From NCBI RefSeq assembly GCF_006443685.1, contig NZ_VFYP01000002.1, forward strand, positions 124,001-188,000: a stretch of 64,000 nucleotides of DNA, in the 5' to 3' direction. The notes under the pieces are model-generated. The model ran no database searches. It was not told the DNA's origin and saw only the letters and a list, made by a program, of their open reading frames with translations. The stretch comes from Rhizobium glycinendophyticum (GTDB lineage: Bacteria > Pseudomonadota > Alphaproteobacteria > Rhizobiales > Rhizobiaceae). Made by a program: the position numbers and the translations under genes. Each line of letters opens with the position of its first letter. The first letter of the stretch is position 1. Below are positions 40,769-51,430 of the stretch, in pieces.

Positions 40769-41032
40769 ATGAAGAAAGCTCTAGTGCTGATGCTGGTCGG
40801 CCTTTCGGTCGCAGGCTGCACCCAGACGGAACGCGGTGCCGGGATCGGCGCTGCTTCCGGCGCGATCATTGGTGGAATTGCCACGGGCAATGTCCGGGGT
40901 GCCGCCGTCGGTGCCGCCATCGGTGGTATCGCCGGCGCAGTGATCGGCCGCGTCTCGGAACAGCCGGGCCAGTGCTATTACCGCGACCAGTATGGCAACC
41001 GTTATATTGACGCCTGCCCGCGCGGCTATTGA
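40769..41032 (+). CDS. glycine-zipper lipoprotein
   Basis: An 87-residue protein with a lipoprotein signal (KKALVLMLVGLSVAGC, Cys16) and a glycine-zipper segment (about 22-65, GIGAASGAIIGGIATGN, GAAVGAAIGGIAGAVIG) of the kind found in outer-membrane 17-kDa antigen-like lipoproteins. Short C-terminal CYYRDQYGNRYIDACPRGY with two Cys. ATG 40769 is 8 bp from GGAG; ATG 40763 is too close. Terminator follows. Confidence 0.85.
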   Translation: MKKALVLMLVGLSVAGCTQTERGAGIGAASGAIIGGIATGNVRGAAVGAAIGGIAGAVIGRVSEQPGQCYYRDQYGNRYIDACPRGY

Positions 41033-41055
41033 TCCGCAAAGCAGATTCGTGATCG

Positions 41056-41085
41056 AAGGCGGGGAGGCAACACTCCCCGCCTTTT
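41056..41085 (+). terminator. terminator of the glycine-zipper lipoprotein gene
   Basis: AAGGCGGGGAG (41056-41066) and CTCCCCGCCTT (41073-41083) form an 11-bp stem with loop GCAACA, followed by TTT. Confidence 0.9.
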
Positions 41086-41183
41086 TCGTCTCATGCTAAA
41101 AAAAAGGGGTATCCCTTTCTGCGCATTTCCGCCTAAGTTGTCCTTAAGGCAGGGGAGTGCCTGACAGATCGCGATGTAGCGAA

Positions 41184-43124
41184 ATGCAAAGACCGAGTGG
41201 ATCGAGATTGCCGAAGTTTAGTCATGCGTTCCGGCTCGGACTGGTTCTGACCGCTGCAAGCCCGCTTCTGCTGAGCGCCACCATGGCCACGCCAGCGGGC
41301 GCTTTCGAGCTGTTCGGCATTCATCTCTGGGGCGAGAAAGAACCCGACCGCGACATCATTGATCCGGTCGATTACACCATCACATTCGATGCGGGCACCA
41401 GCGAGCGCAACTTGCGCAAATCGCTGGAGCGGACCTCGCGGCTTCTGGCCGAGGAAGACGACCCTGTGTCCGGCGATCTCGGCCTCGTGATCAAGGCCCG
41501 CGATGATCGCGACCGCCTGATTGCCACCCTCTACGAACGCGCACTCTATGGCGGCGTCGTGCGCGTGACCATCGATGGCCGCGATATCGACGCTCTGCCG
41601 CCCAATCCGACATTCGACCGGTCGCGACCGGTTCCGGTCACGATTTCCGTCGAGCCCGGGGTAGAATTTGCCTTGGGCAGGATTACGCTCGAAGGGGATG
41701 CCAAGGGTCTCGACCCGGAAGACTTTGATCTGACGCCGGGAGAACCGGCTGGCTCCCTGATCATCCTGAAGGCCGCCCAGAAGATGGCAGATGCGATAAA
41801 GGCGGAAAGCCGGCCGCTGACGGAAATTACCCGACGGGATGTTGTCGCCGACCACGAAACGAAGACGGTCGACGTGACCATCTCCATCAATGGAGGACCG
41901 GTTGCACCGATTGGCATCGTGACGGTCAAGGGCGCGCGAAAGGTGAATTCGGATTTCATCGAGCGTTATTCTCGCCTCCGCCCGGGCCAGAAATACGATC
42001 CGGAACAGCTGCGCAAGGCCGCGGAACGCCTGCGGGCACTCGGGGTCTTCTCCTCCGTCACACTGAAGGAGGACGAAACGCTGGCCGAAGACGGAAGCCT
42101 TCCGATCGGCATCGTCGTATCCGAAGGAAAGCATCGCTATTTCGGTTTCGGCGCCAGCTATTCCTCGCTCGATGGAGCAGGCTTAGAAGGCTACTGGGGC
42201 CACCGCAATCTCTTCGGCAATGCCGAGTCTCTGCGGATCGAAGGCGCCGTTCGGGGTCTCGGCGAAAGCCGCGACGTGACCGACCTCACCTCGCTCGACT
42301 ACACGGCCGGTATCACGTTCATCAAGCCGGGTGCCTTCTTCCCCTCGGCGACGCTCGAAGCGAGCATCAAGGGCAGCACGCTCGAAACCGATTACTATGA
42401 CGCGGCAACCGTGACCGGCAAGGTCGCACTCGCCTACGAATTGACAGACACCGACACGGTGAGTGCCGGCGTTTCGCTTGCCTATGACAGCATCGACGAC
42501 GCGTTCGGCGACGGCAACGAGTATCTCACCTTCGGCGTTCCACTCGGCTATACCAGGGACACGCGCGATAACAGGCTCAATCCGACCGAAGGCCATTACG
42601 GCACGGCGACGGTTACGCCGAGCTATGATTTCTTTGGTCAGACCGCCTTTGCCTCGCTCGAAGGTTCGATCTCCGCCTATCTCGGCCTGGGCTCGGAAGA
42701 CCGGGTGGTGCTGGCGGGTAAACTGTCCGCCGGGTCGCTGTTCGGCGGCGGAGATCTTTCCGCGATCCCTGCGACCCGTCGCTTTTTTGCTGGCGGGGGT
42801 GGTTCCGTCCGCGGCTACGCCTTCCAGGAGATCACGCCCTATAACGCGGACGGTGACGGCACCGGGGGGCGCTCCTATACCACCGCATCTTTTGAGGCGC
42901 GGATCGGCATTACCGATACGATTGGCATCGTGCCTTTCCTTGATGTCGGTTCCGTCTCCGACAGCGTGGTTCCCGAATTCTCCGACTTGCGAATGGGCGC
43001 CGGCGTCGGTCTCCGCTACATGACCCCATTCGGGCCTTTGCGCCTCGATGTCGCCATGCCATTGAAACGTTATGACGGCGGCAGTCGTTATGGCATCTAT
43101 GCGGGCATCGGCCAGAGCTTCTGA
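41184..43124 (+). CDS. tamA: TamA outer-membrane assembly protein (Omp85 family)
   Basis: TamA is an Omp85 barrel that, with TamB, helps place outer-membrane proteins and possibly lipids. The product (646 residues from ATG 41184) has a signal peptide, POTRA-like repeats (about 60-310; VTVKGARKVNSDFI is typical) and a C-terminal 16-strand barrel with the FFAGGGGSVRGY motif and final RYGIYAGIGQSF. A GTG at 41157 is an alternative start; neither has a convincing ribosome site. tamB starts 27 bp downstream. Confidence 0.9.
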   Translation: MQRPSGSRLPKFSHAFRLGLVLTAASPLLLSATMATPAGAFELFGIHLWGEKEPDRDIIDPVDYTITFDAGTSERNLRKSLERTSRLLAEEDDPVSGDLGLVIKARDDRDRLIATLYERALYGGVVRVTIDGRDIDALPPNPTFDRSRPVPVTISVEPGVEFALGRITLEGDAKGLDPEDFDLTPGEPAGSLIILKAAQKMADAIKAESRPLTEITRRDVVADHETKTVDVTISINGGPVAPIGIVTVKGARKVNSDFIERYSRLRPGQKYDPEQLRKAAERLRALGVFSSVTLKEDETLAEDGSLPIGIVVSEGKHRYFGFGASYSSLDGAGLEGYWGHRNLFGNAESLRIEGAVRGLGESRDVTDLTSLDYTAGITFIKPGAFFPSATLEASIKGSTLETDYYDAATVTGKVALAYELTDTDTVSAGVSLAYDSIDDAFGDGNEYLTFGVPLGYTRDTRDNRLNPTEGHYGTATVTPSYDFFGQTAFASLEGSISAYLGLGSEDRVVLAGKLSAGSLFGGGDLSAIPATRRFFAGGGGSVRGYAFQEITPYNADGDGTGGRSYTTASFEARIGITDTIGIVPFLDVGSVSDSVVPEFSDLRMGAGVGLRYMTPFGPLRLDVAMPLKRYDGGSRYGIYAGIGQSF

Positions 43125-43151
43125 CCGACGCAAAGGGACGATAGACCACCG

Positions 43152-46100
43152 ATGACCTGGCTGAAACGCATCCTGACCTGGACGATCAAGTTGCTCGGCG
43201 CCGTGACGGCAGCCGTGCTGACGCTTGTCATCCTGGCAGTGCTTTTGGCCGGCTTCTCGCGAACTGGCAGCAACTATCTCTTCTCGACGATTGCCGAGCT
43301 TGCCTCCAACGACAACCGACAGATCGAGATCACCGGTGCTTCGCCGCTCCTGAGCAGTCCGCTCACCATCGACAAGGTTACCGTGTCCGATTCGCGCGGC
43401 ACCTATGCCATGATCGACGATCTTTCACTCGACTGGACCCCTTCGGATCTGGTCCGCAAGCGATTTACCGCCGAGATGATAACCGCCAGGACGGTGACCG
43501 TGACCCGGGCGCCGGAGCCGACGGCGGAGGTGGCGCCCGCCAGTGACGAGCCCTTTTCCTTGCCAATCGAAATCGACGTGAAGAAGTTTGACCTGCCGTC
43601 GCTCCAACTCGGACAGGCGCTCGTGCAGCGCGATCTGGCGCTGGATGCCCAGGGCGCGGTCGAAATCATAGGCGACACCATCGCGAGTCGACTGACGGCG
43701 ACCCGGCTCGATGATCCCGGCAACAGCGTAGTGGCAGCCCTCCTCTATGCGCCGAACGACAACCAGCTGCGCATCCGGCTGGATTACCAGGAGCCGCGTG
43801 CGGGCATGCTGGGACGGATTTTGCAGTTGCCGGGCGAGCCCCCACTTGCCCTTAATATCGATGGTGAAGGCCCGCTCGATGACTGGGCTGGCAAGATCAC
43901 CGCCGAACTCTCCGGCGAGCAGACCGTTTCCGTGGACACCCGGCATCGGCTGGCAGAGGACGGCACGAGAACGATTACCGCCCAGGGCGGCGGAAATTTC
44001 GCAAGCCTCATGCCGCCAGAACTGCGCGCCATCTTTGCCGGCGAAACCGCAATAGACGCCGATGTGGATCTGGGACCAAGCGGTGCTGTCACGATCAGGA
44101 CCGGCAAGCTGACCACCGCCTCCGCAGCGTTGACCGCGTCCGGACGCTACGACCCTCAGGGCGGAAACGACTTGAGGATCGAGGCGCGCGCGACCGGCGA
44201 ACCGGTGCTGTTGACGGCACCGGCACGAGACATCCCGGGGGAACTGCGGTTGCGTGCGGCAACAGTTCGCCTGCAGGGCGAGGCAAGTGCCGCCGCCCTC
44301 GCGGCCAAGCTGGACCTCGCAAGCCTTACCCTGCCCCAGGGGCGCTTCGAGAATATCGATTTGAATGCCACGAGCGAAACCTTCAACCTTTCGACCCGTC
44401 AGGGGCCGTTGATGCTCAATCTGGCGGTCCAGTCGGCTGATATAACCGATCCCGGCATAGCGCCTTACGTTCGCGCCCCGCTTCACCTCTCGGCACCGCT
44501 GGTGATCGAGGCCGATGCCATTTCCACGGAGAGACTGGCACTCGATACGGAGGGACTGGATGGGACGGTAAGCGGGCGCTACACGCTTGCTGACCAGGCG
44601 TTTGCCGGCGAAGTGCAGATGACGGCGGCGCCCGGCTTCCTGCCAGCGACACTCGCATCCAGGCTGGATGGTCCGGTGCAGTTGTCGACGCGCCTCGATT
44701 ATGCAGCGCCGCAGGCCGTTAGCCTGCGCGATATCAGCCTGAAAACAAGTCTAGGCCAGGTCCAGGGTAGCCTTTCGCTCGATCCGCAAGGGGCGCTGGC
44801 GACAGACCTCACGGGCCAGCTGAACAATCTCGGGGATTTCGTCGAGCGTTTGGAGGGGGCTGCCAGCTTCGATCTCTCCGCCTCCGGGCCGCTCGACGCC
44901 GTCCAGACCACCGTCAGCCTCGCAATCGATGAGGGCGTGGCGGCTGGTTACAAGGTAAGCGACCTCAAGCTCACTGCAGAAGGTCTGGCCAGCCCGAAGG
45001 CGCCTCAGGGTGACATCAGCCTGAGCGGCCAGATCGATGGCAAGCCGGTCAAGGCGAACGGCAATGTTGTCAGCGTCAATGGAGCGACCGAGGTCAAGGA
45101 TCTGGCTCTGGAAATCGGCCCCAACACGCTGAGCGGCACGCTGGCGCTGGATGCGCAGTTCAGCCCGACAGGCGAGATCGCTTTCGACTTTCCCGACCTC
45201 AGTCTCCTTGCAGCATTGGCCGGCCAAGAGGTGAGCGGAGATCTGAAGGGCACCGTGGCGCTGGCATCAGACGCTGGCAGGACCGCGGCGATTGTTAAGG
45301 CCAGCGGCACGAAGATCACCCGCGACGGCGTAGAGATCGACCGCCCGGCTATCGACCTGAACGCAAGTGACGTCAAGGCTCTGGCCGCCGACGGAACGGT
45401 GACGGCTGACGCCGTCATATCCGGCACCAACCGCATCGAGGGTGTGGAGCTCAAGGTGGACCGGGCGGCAGATACGACGGAGTTCGACCTCGATGCCCGT
45501 TACGACAACGCACCCCTGAGCGTGAAGGGACAGCTGTCACAGACACCTGCCGGGATGTCGGTGACACTGAACACACTTCAGGCCGCCCCTCGTGGCATTC
45601 CCCTCTCGCTTGCCCAGCCGACCACGATCCGCCTCAACGACGGCAAGGTCGTGGTGCCGTCGACGACCATTTTGGCGGGGAGCGGTCGATTGACCGTGTC
45701 CGGCGATGTCGCAGACCGGTTGAACCTTCGGATCGACATTGCCGGATTGCCGGCTTCGCTGGCCAATGCTCTTGCGCCGCAGGTGGCGCCGGAAGGCTCG
45801 ATATCCGGGCAGATCAACGTTTCCGGAACGACGGCTGCACCGGTCGCCGACTACCGTCTTGACTGGCAAGGGGCGGCGATCGCGCAGAGCAGGGCTGCCG
45901 GCCTTGCGCCCCTCGGCCTCACCTTGAACGGCCGTTTTGAGAACCAGCGCCTGACGCTCGACAGCCGGATCACCGGGGGCGGCATCGGTCTCAGCAGCAT
46001 GGGTGCGGTCTCACTGTCGAATGGAGTCGGGCTCGAACTGCGGATCCAGGGCGATGTGCCGCTATCGGCGGCCAATGGACAACTGGCCGAACAAGGACTG

Positions 46101-47315
46101 GTCGCCGAGGGCACGGCCCGTGTCGACCTGACCGTCGGTGGCAATTCCACCGAACCCAGCATCACGGGGACCATCTCAACGAGCGGCGCCCGTGTCGTCG
46201 ACGTGCGGCGCAATCTGGCGATTGAACAGATCGCAACCACGATCAATCTCACGGGCAGCCGCGCCGAGATCGGGAACCTCACCGGCAATTTCGCGACCGG
46301 CGGTCGCCTCACAGCCAGTGGCTCCATTGACATCCGTTCCCCCGGTCTGCCTGCGGATTTGTCGATCAATCTCGACAAGGCCGTTTATGTTGACGGCAAA
46401 ACCGTGACCAGCACGGCGGATGCCAGGCTATCGCTCAAGGGTCCGCTGCTGGCCGGCCCGACGCTGGCAGGGACGATCGACCTCGACCGCACCTCGATCA
46501 CGCTGTCTGAAAGCAAGCCCGCCAGCCTGCGCGAACTCGATATCGAACATCGTAATGCGCCGGCGGATGTGCTGCGTCAGCAAAGCACGCAGGACCCCGC
46601 TGAAGGCCGGTCCTCAAGCGCGCCGATCGTGCTCGATCTGAGGATTTCCTCGCCCACCCAGACCTTCGTCCGCGGTCGCGGTATCGACGCCGAACTGGGT
46701 GGTACGATCGCGCTGACAGGGACGGCGGCGGCGCCAAGCATCTCGGGTGGCTTTGAGCTGCGCCGAGGTCGGATGCAGATCCTCACGAAGCGCCTGACGA
46801 TAACCGACGCGAAAATCACCTTCGGCGGCGACCTCGTGCCCCTGATCGACCTGACCGCCACGACGACCTCAGGCGGCGCGACCATCACGATCAAGCTGAC
46901 GGGCCTCGCCAGCAATCCCTCGGTCAGCTTCACGTCCTCGCCGGCTCTGCCGCAGGACGAGATCCTCGCCCAGCTGATCTTCGGCCAGTCGATGGCCCGG
47001 CTGTCTGCCCTGCAGATCGCCCAGCTTGCAGATGCTGCAGCACAGCTTGCCGGCGGAACGGGCACCTCGCTCTTCCAGTCCCTGCGCACAACGCTCGGGG
47101 TCGACGACCTCGACATCTCGACCGATGAGACCGGCCAGACCAGCATCAGCGCCGGCAAATACCTCAATGATCGAACCTATTTGGAACTTCAGCAGAGCGG
47201 CAGCGGCGGTGCCAAGGCAGTGATCAACCTCGATATCGGTCGGGGCATAAAACTGAAGGGCGAAGCGGGCGGTGAAGGTGCAGGCGGCGGAATCTTTTAC
47301 GAAAAGGAATACTAG
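43152..47315 (+). CDS. tamB: TamB translocation/assembly protein
   Basis: A 1387-residue AsmA/TamB-like protein with an N-terminal signal-anchor helix (about 10-37), a very long beta-rich repetitive periplasmic region thought to form a hydrophobic groove, and the conserved C-terminal DUF490 domain (about 1040-1387) ending in GIFYEKEY. It spans the periplasm and works with TamA. Full length for rhizobia. Confidence 0.93.
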   Translation: MTWLKRILTWTIKLLGAVTAAVLTLVILAVLLAGFSRTGSNYLFSTIAELASNDNRQIEITGASPLLSSPLTIDKVTVSDSRGTYAMIDDLSLDWTPSDLVRKRFTAEMITARTVTVTRAPEPTAEVAPASDEPFSLPIEIDVKKFDLPSLQLGQALVQRDLALDAQGAVEIIGDTIASRLTATRLDDPGNSVVAALLYAPNDNQLRIRLDYQEPRAGMLGRILQLPGEPPLALNIDGEGPLDDWAGKITAELSGEQTVSVDTRHRLAEDGTRTITAQGGGNFASLMPPELRAIFAGETAIDADVDLGPSGAVTIRTGKLTTASAALTASGRYDPQGGNDLRIEARATGEPVLLTAPARDIPGELRLRAATVRLQGEASAAALAAKLDLASLTLPQGRFENIDLNATSETFNLSTRQGPLMLNLAVQSADITDPGIAPYVRAPLHLSAPLVIEADAISTERLALDTEGLDGTVSGRYTLADQAFAGEVQMTAAPGFLPATLASRLDGPVQLSTRLDYAAPQAVSLRDISLKTSLGQVQGSLSLDPQGALATDLTGQLNNLGDFVERLEGAASFDLSASGPLDAVQTTVSLAIDEGVAAGYKVSDLKLTAEGLASPKAPQGDISLSGQIDGKPVKANGNVVSVNGATEVKDLALEIGPNTLSGTLALDAQFSPTGEIAFDFPDLSLLAALAGQEVSGDLKGTVALASDAGRTAAIVKASGTKITRDGVEIDRPAIDLNASDVKALAADGTVTADAVISGTNRIEGVELKVDRAADTTEFDLDARYDNAPLSVKGQLSQTPAGMSVTLNTLQAAPRGIPLSLAQPTTIRLNDGKVVVPSTTILAGSGRLTVSGDVADRLNLRIDIAGLPASLANALAPQVAPEGSISGQINVSGTTAAPVADYRLDWQGAAIAQSRAAGLAPLGLTLNGRFENQRLTLDSRITGGGIGLSSMGAVSLSNGVGLELRIQGDVPLSAANGQLAEQGLVAEGTARVDLTVGGNSTEPSITGTISTSGARVVDVRRNLAIEQIATTINLTGSRAEIGNLTGNFATGGRLTASGSIDIRSPGLPADLSINLDKAVYVDGKTVTSTADARLSLKGPLLAGPTLAGTIDLDRTSITLSESKPASLRELDIEHRNAPADVLRQQSTQDPAEGRSSSAPIVLDLRISSPTQTFVRGRGIDAELGGTIALTGTAAAPSISGGFELRRGRMQILTKRLTITDAKITFGGDLVPLIDLTATTTSGGATITIKLTGLASNPSVSFTSSPALPQDEILAQLIFGQSMARLSALQIAQLADAAAQLAGGTGTSLFQSLRTTLGVDDLDISTDETGQTSISAGKYLNDRTYLELQQSGSGGAKAVINLDIGRGIKLKGEAGGEGAGGGIFYEKEY

Positions 47316-47361
47316 GGCATTCCTGCGAAAGTCTCCTTTTCACCGGAACTGCTCCCGAGCG

Positions 47362-47787
47362 TCAACCGACCTTGCTTGTCTTTAGAAGAATGCTGGATTC
47401 GGTAATGTTGATGCCCTCGATCAGCCGAATGCGCCGCAGCGTCTCGTCAAAGCCTGCGAGATCGCGTTCTTCAAGTTCAGCGATGAAATCCCAGCGCCCA
47501 TTGGTGCTGTGCAGGCTCTTCACCTGCGGCAGGCCCCGCAGTTGATGGGCGACGCGATCGGCGAATTTGCCGACAACCTCGATCATCACGATCGCGCGCA
47601 CCCCAGCTGACTGAATCTCCTGACCGGTAAGAATAGTGAACGCTGCGATCGTGCCATTCGCCACCATTCTATCGATCCGGGCCGAAATCGTCGCGCGCGA
47701 CGCGCCCGTCATCGCCGCAAGCGATGCGACCGGCAGGCGCGCATTCTGCCGGAGAGCACCGAGGATATTGCGATCGAGATCATCCAT
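47362..47787 (-). CDS. Lrp/AsnC family regulator
   Basis: A 141-residue regulator with an N-terminal HTH (LDRNILGALRQNARLPVASLAAMTGASRATISARIDRM) and a C-terminal RAM ligand-binding domain. Divergent from the arginase gene over 122 bp, so it likely controls arginine degradation in response to arginine or ornithine. ATG 47787 chosen; a GTG at 47802 adds 5 residues. Confidence 0.88.
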   Translation of the reverse strand: MDDLDRNILGALRQNARLPVASLAAMTGASRATISARIDRMVANGTIAAFTILTGQEIQSAGVRAIVMIEVVGKFADRVAHQLRGLPQVKSLHSTNGRWDFIAELEERDLAGFDETLRRIRLIEGINITESSILLKTSKVG

Positions 47788-47909
47788 TTTGCAGATCGTC
47801 ACATGATGGTTGCGATTTGCCCAAACTATAGCGCTTTGTGGCGATGTTCCATCTTTTTGATAACAGCCGAATGCCCGATGATCTCTAAAAGCGAGAAACG
47901 AGGACGACC

Positions 47910-48845
47910 ATGAGCAATGAGAACAAGACCGTCAGCCTGATCGGCGTTCCCCTTGAGGAAGGCTCGGGCCGTGGCGGCTGCGCCATGGGTCCCGCGGCAC
48001 TGCGCATCGCCGGTATCGCCCAGGCACTTCTCGATCTCGGCTACCACGTTGAGGATCGCGGCGACTTGCGTCCCGCCCCGGCCCGCGACCTGGCGCAGAT
48101 GGAGCGTGCCCGCAATCTCGACGTGGTCGGCGCCTTCACCCGCGCGATCGAGGCAGAAACCTATAAGGCGGCGTCCGAAGGTGCGGTACCGCTGCTTCTC
48201 GGAGGCGACCACAGCCTGTCGATGGGCAGCGTCTCCGGCATGGCGCGCTATGCGCAGGAGGTCGGCCGTCCCCTGTTCGTGCTCTGGCTCGACGCCCATT
48301 CGGATTTTAACGCCCCGGAGACGTCTCCATCAGGAAACATCCACGGCATGCCGGTCGCCTTCTTCTGCGGCAAGGCGGAGTTTGCCCCTATTCTTCCCGC
48401 TGGCCGGCCGCTGGTCGATCCGCGCAATGTCTATCAGGTTGGCATACGCTCCGTGGATGACGAGGAGCGCAAGCTGATTACGCAGAACTGCGTCAACGTC
48501 TTCGACATGCGCGCCATCGACGAGGATGGCATGGGCAGCATCATCAAGCGTATTCTGGCAGACGTTCGCGCGGCAGGCGCGCTCCTGCATGTCAGCCTCG
48601 ACGTCGATTTCCTCGATCCGGACGTCGCACCTGGCGTCGGCACGACCGTGCCGGGCGGCGCCACCTTCCGCGAAGCGCATCTGATCATGGAACTGCTGCA
48701 TGACAGCGGCCTCGTCTCTTCATTGGATCTGGTTGAACTCAATCCGTTCCTTGATGATCGCGGTCGCAGCGCACGCGTCATGGTTGACCTTGCCGCCAGC
48801 CTGTTCGGCAAGCGTATTCTCGACCGACCAACGAGAGGGCACTAA
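47910..48845 (+). CDS. arginase
   Basis: A 311-residue ureohydrolase that cleaves arginine to ornithine and urea. The Mn-ligand motifs are GGDHS (98-102, H101), DAHSDFN (128-134) and SLDVDFLDPD near 230. The pattern fits arginase of the rocF/arcA type more than agmatinase. ATG 47910 follows GAGGACGACC. Downstream ornithine genes are not in the window. Confidence 0.9.
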   Translation: MSNENKTVSLIGVPLEEGSGRGGCAMGPAALRIAGIAQALLDLGYHVEDRGDLRPAPARDLAQMERARNLDVVGAFTRAIEAETYKAASEGAVPLLLGGDHSLSMGSVSGMARYAQEVGRPLFVLWLDAHSDFNAPETSPSGNIHGMPVAFFCGKAEFAPILPAGRPLVDPRNVYQVGIRSVDDEERKLITQNCVNVFDMRAIDEDGMGSIIKRILADVRAAGALLHVSLDVDFLDPDVAPGVGTTVPGGATFREAHLIMELLHDSGLVSSLDLVELNPFLDDRGRSARVMVDLAASLFGKRILDRPTRGH

Positions 48846-49042
48846 GACGTCCGCACGATCTGCATCGAATACGTATATTCTAATAAACAAATAATACATT
48901 ATTTCCATGAAGATGCGCGTCAAAAAATATCGATTTCCAGCGCATTAGACCCCAAGATTTGATAGGTTGTTAATGGCCTATGCTCTACCGTGAGTGTCAG
49001 AAAAACGTCTAAGAGACGGTCAAAAAAGCACGGAAATGCCAG

Positions 49043-50827
49043 ATGACACTCATCACGTTACCCGGAATGGAATCCAAGGCCGTTCTGGAAGCGCTCGGCC
49101 GCTCCCAGGCCATTATCGAATTCAACCTTGACGGCACGATCATCACCGCCAACGAAAACTTCTGCCGCGCCCTCGGATACGAGCTCGCGGAAATCAAGGG
49201 CAAGCATCACCGGATCTTCTGTGATGCCGCCTATACTGCAACACAGGACTATCGCGACTTCTGGGCCATGCTCAACCGTGGCCAGTTTGAGAGCCGCGAA
49301 TACAAGCGAATCAGGAAAGACGGCAGCGATATCTGGATCCAGGCGTCGTACAATCCGGTTTTCCGCAACGGCAAGCTCTGGAAGATCGTGAAGTTTGCCA
49401 GCGACATCACCGCTGCCAAGCAGAAGTCGGCGGAAGATGCGGGAAAGCTGGACGCGATCTCGCGCGTCCAGGCCACGATCGAATTCACGCCTAAGGGCGA
49501 CATCTTGACCGCCAACGAGAATTTTCTCACCACCCTCGGCTACACGCTGGACGAGATTGCCGGCAAGCATCACCAGATGTTCTGCGAACCGGATTACGTC
49601 CGCTCCGAAGCCTATCGCGAGTTCTGGAAAACGCTGGCATCGGGCCAGTTCATCTCACAGGAGTTCAAGCGGATCGGCAAAGGCGGCAAGATCGTCTGGA
49701 TTCAGGCTTCGTATAATCCGATCTTCGATGCGAATGGACAGGTCTTTAAGATCGTCAAATATGCGACCGACATCACAGGACGCGTTCGCGCGGTCGACGA
49801 AATCGCTCACGGCCTGACAGCACTTGCCCACGGTGACCTCACCGCGCGTATCACCGAACCATTTATTCCTTCGCTCGAACAGATCCGCGTAGACTTCAAC
49901 TCCGCCATCGACCGTGTCCGGGCCGCAATGCAGGAGGTGAGCGGCAACACGGTTGCCATCGCTTCAGGCTCCGAGCAGATCCGCGTCGCCTCCGACAACC
50001 TGGCCAAGCGTACCGAGCAGCAGGCAGCAGCCGTCGAAGAGACGGCGGCCGCCCTGGAGCAGATTACCCAGACTGTCGCCGATAGCTCGAAGCGGGCAAC
50101 GGAAGCGGGCGAACTGGTGGCTCGCACGAAGGATGGCGCCGAAAAATCTGGCGACGTCGTCAAGAGCGCGATCCGCGCGATGGATGAAATCGAAAGCTCC
50201 TCTCGGGAAATCTCCAGCATCATCGGCGTCATCGACGAAATCGCCTTCCAGACCAATCTTCTGGCGCTCAACGCAGGCGTCGAGGCGGCGCGAGCCGGTG
50301 AAGCCGGCAAGGGCTTTGCTGTCGTGGCACAGGAAGTGCGCGAACTGGCGCAACGATCCGCAAGTGCTGCCAAGGAGATCAAGACGCTGATCGGCAAGTC
50401 CGGTGATCAGGTCAAGACCGGCGTCCAACTGGTCGGTGAGACAGGCAAGGCGCTCGAACAGATCGTCGTCGAGGTCAAGGAGATCAACCGCAACGTCATC
50501 GCGATCGTCGAAGGCTCTCGAGAGCAGGCGACGGGTCTGAAGGAAATCAACAAGGCCGTCAACGCGATGGACCAGAATACCCAGCAAAATGCCGCCATGG
50601 TCGAGGAATCGACTGCGGCAAGCCATGGATTGGCCAAGCAGGCGGCCGCACTGCGCGAACTTGTGGGACAGTTTAGAATTGGGCAACACTCTTCGGCTAA
50701 TGTGTCCGTAGCGCGTACCGAGACTGTACATGTGACATCACCGGCACGCAAACTCATGGCGACTGTCGCTCGCGCCGCAGGTGGAGCAACTGCCGCCAAG
50801 GTACAGGAAGGTTGGGAAGATTTCTAA
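49043..50827 (+). CDS. soluble methyl-accepting chemotaxis protein with two PAS domains
   Basis: A 594-residue chemoreceptor without any membrane helix. Two closely similar PAS domains (about 15-125 and 137-247; [10 protein letters not shown] and [10 protein letters not shown]) precede a HAMP-like segment (about 250-305) and the signalling hairpin with tip [33 protein letters not shown] at about 403-435. The last five residues, GWEDF, match the xWxxF tether for CheR/CheB. It may sense oxygen, redox or a cytoplasmic ligand. Coupled to cheW (TAATG). Confidence 0.93.
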   Translation: MTLITLPGMESKAVLEALGRSQAIIEFNLDGTIITANENFCRALGYELAEIKGKHHRIFCDAAYTATQDYRDFWAMLNRGQFESREYKRIRKDGSDIWIQASYNPVFRNGKLWKIVKFASDITAAKQKSAEDAGKLDAISRVQATIEFTPKGDILTANENFLTTLGYTLDEIAGKHHQMFCEPDYVRSEAYREFWKTLASGQFISQEFKRIGKGGKIVWIQASYNPIFDANGQVFKIVKYATDITGRVRAVDEIAHGLTALAHGDLTARITEPFIPSLEQIRVDFNSAIDRVRAAMQEVSGNTVAIASGSEQIRVASDNLAKRTEQQAAAVEETAAALEQITQTVADSSKRATEAGELVARTKDGAEKSGDVVKSAIRAMDEIESSSREISSIIGVIDEIAFQTNLLALNAGVEAARAGEAGKGFAVVAQEVRELAQRSASAAKEIKTLIGKSGDQVKTGVQLVGETGKALEQIVVEVKEINRNVIAIVEGSREQATGLKEINKAVNAMDQNTQQNAAMVEESTAASHGLAKQAAALRELVGQFRIGQHSSANVSVARTETVHVTSPARKLMATVARAAGGATAAKVQEGWEDF

Positions 50828-51303
50828 TGGCCACTATCAGTTCCACCAGCTTCGGCGGCGAAACACTCGAGATCATTGCTTTCCGGCTTCATGATCAGGA
50901 ATTCTGCGTCAAGACCACGACCATCCGCGAAATCCGCGGCTGGGCGCCCTCGACGCCGATCCCGCACGCCCCGGCAGACGTCATCGGCGTCATGAACCTG
51001 CGTGGCTCGGTCATCCCGATCATCGACCTGGCTTACAAGCTTGGAATGAAGAGCACGGTTGCCAACGAGCGTTCGGCCATCGTCGTCGCCGAAGTCCACA
51101 ATATGGTCATCGGCATGCTCGTTGACCGCGTCTCGGACATCCTGACCATTCCTTCGAGCCAGGTTCAGCCGGTTCCGGAAGTCTCGGCCTCCTTCGACAA
51201 GACCTTCTCCGAAGGCATTATTGCCAACGAGAACGGCATGATCTGCTTCCTGAACCTCGCCAAGATGTTCAAGGGCAGCGATCTGGAAGACCTCGCCGCC
51301 TGA
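50827..51303 (+). CDS. cheW: chemotaxis coupling protein CheW
   Basis: A 158-residue CheW that links receptors to CheA. Typical segments are IIAFRLHDQEFCVKTTTIREI, VIGVMNLRGSVIPIIDLAYKLG and VDRVSDILTI. ATG 50827 overlaps the receptor stop. No cheA is in the window, so the pair probably feeds a chemotaxis operon elsewhere. Confidence 0.93.
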   Translation: MATISSTSFGGETLEIIAFRLHDQEFCVKTTTIREIRGWAPSTPIPHAPADVIGVMNLRGSVIPIIDLAYKLGMKSTVANERSAIVVAEVHNMVIGMLVDRVSDILTIPSSQVQPVPEVSASFDKTFSEGIIANENGMICFLNLAKMFKGSDLEDLAA

Positions 51304-51327
51304 CAGGGCGACCATCCATCCGTTTTG

Positions 51328-51357
51328 AAAGGGCAGTGCTTCAGCGCACTGCCCTTT
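51328..51357 (+). terminator. terminator of the receptor-cheW operon
   Basis: AAAGGGCAGTGC (51328-51339) and GCACTGCCCTTT pair over 12 bp with a short loop and a T tail. Confidence 0.9.
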
Positions 51358-51430
51358 TGCGTTGCCGAACCCGGTTGATATCCGCGTGGCACTGCCCTAC
51401 CAGACGGCAACAAATCCGGGAGGCGAGACG

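Noticed and set aside
41093..41113. A-run plus GGGGTATCCC hairpin before tamA as a terminator
   Set aside because: The T-run would be on the minus strand, where no gene needs a terminator; the stem is short.
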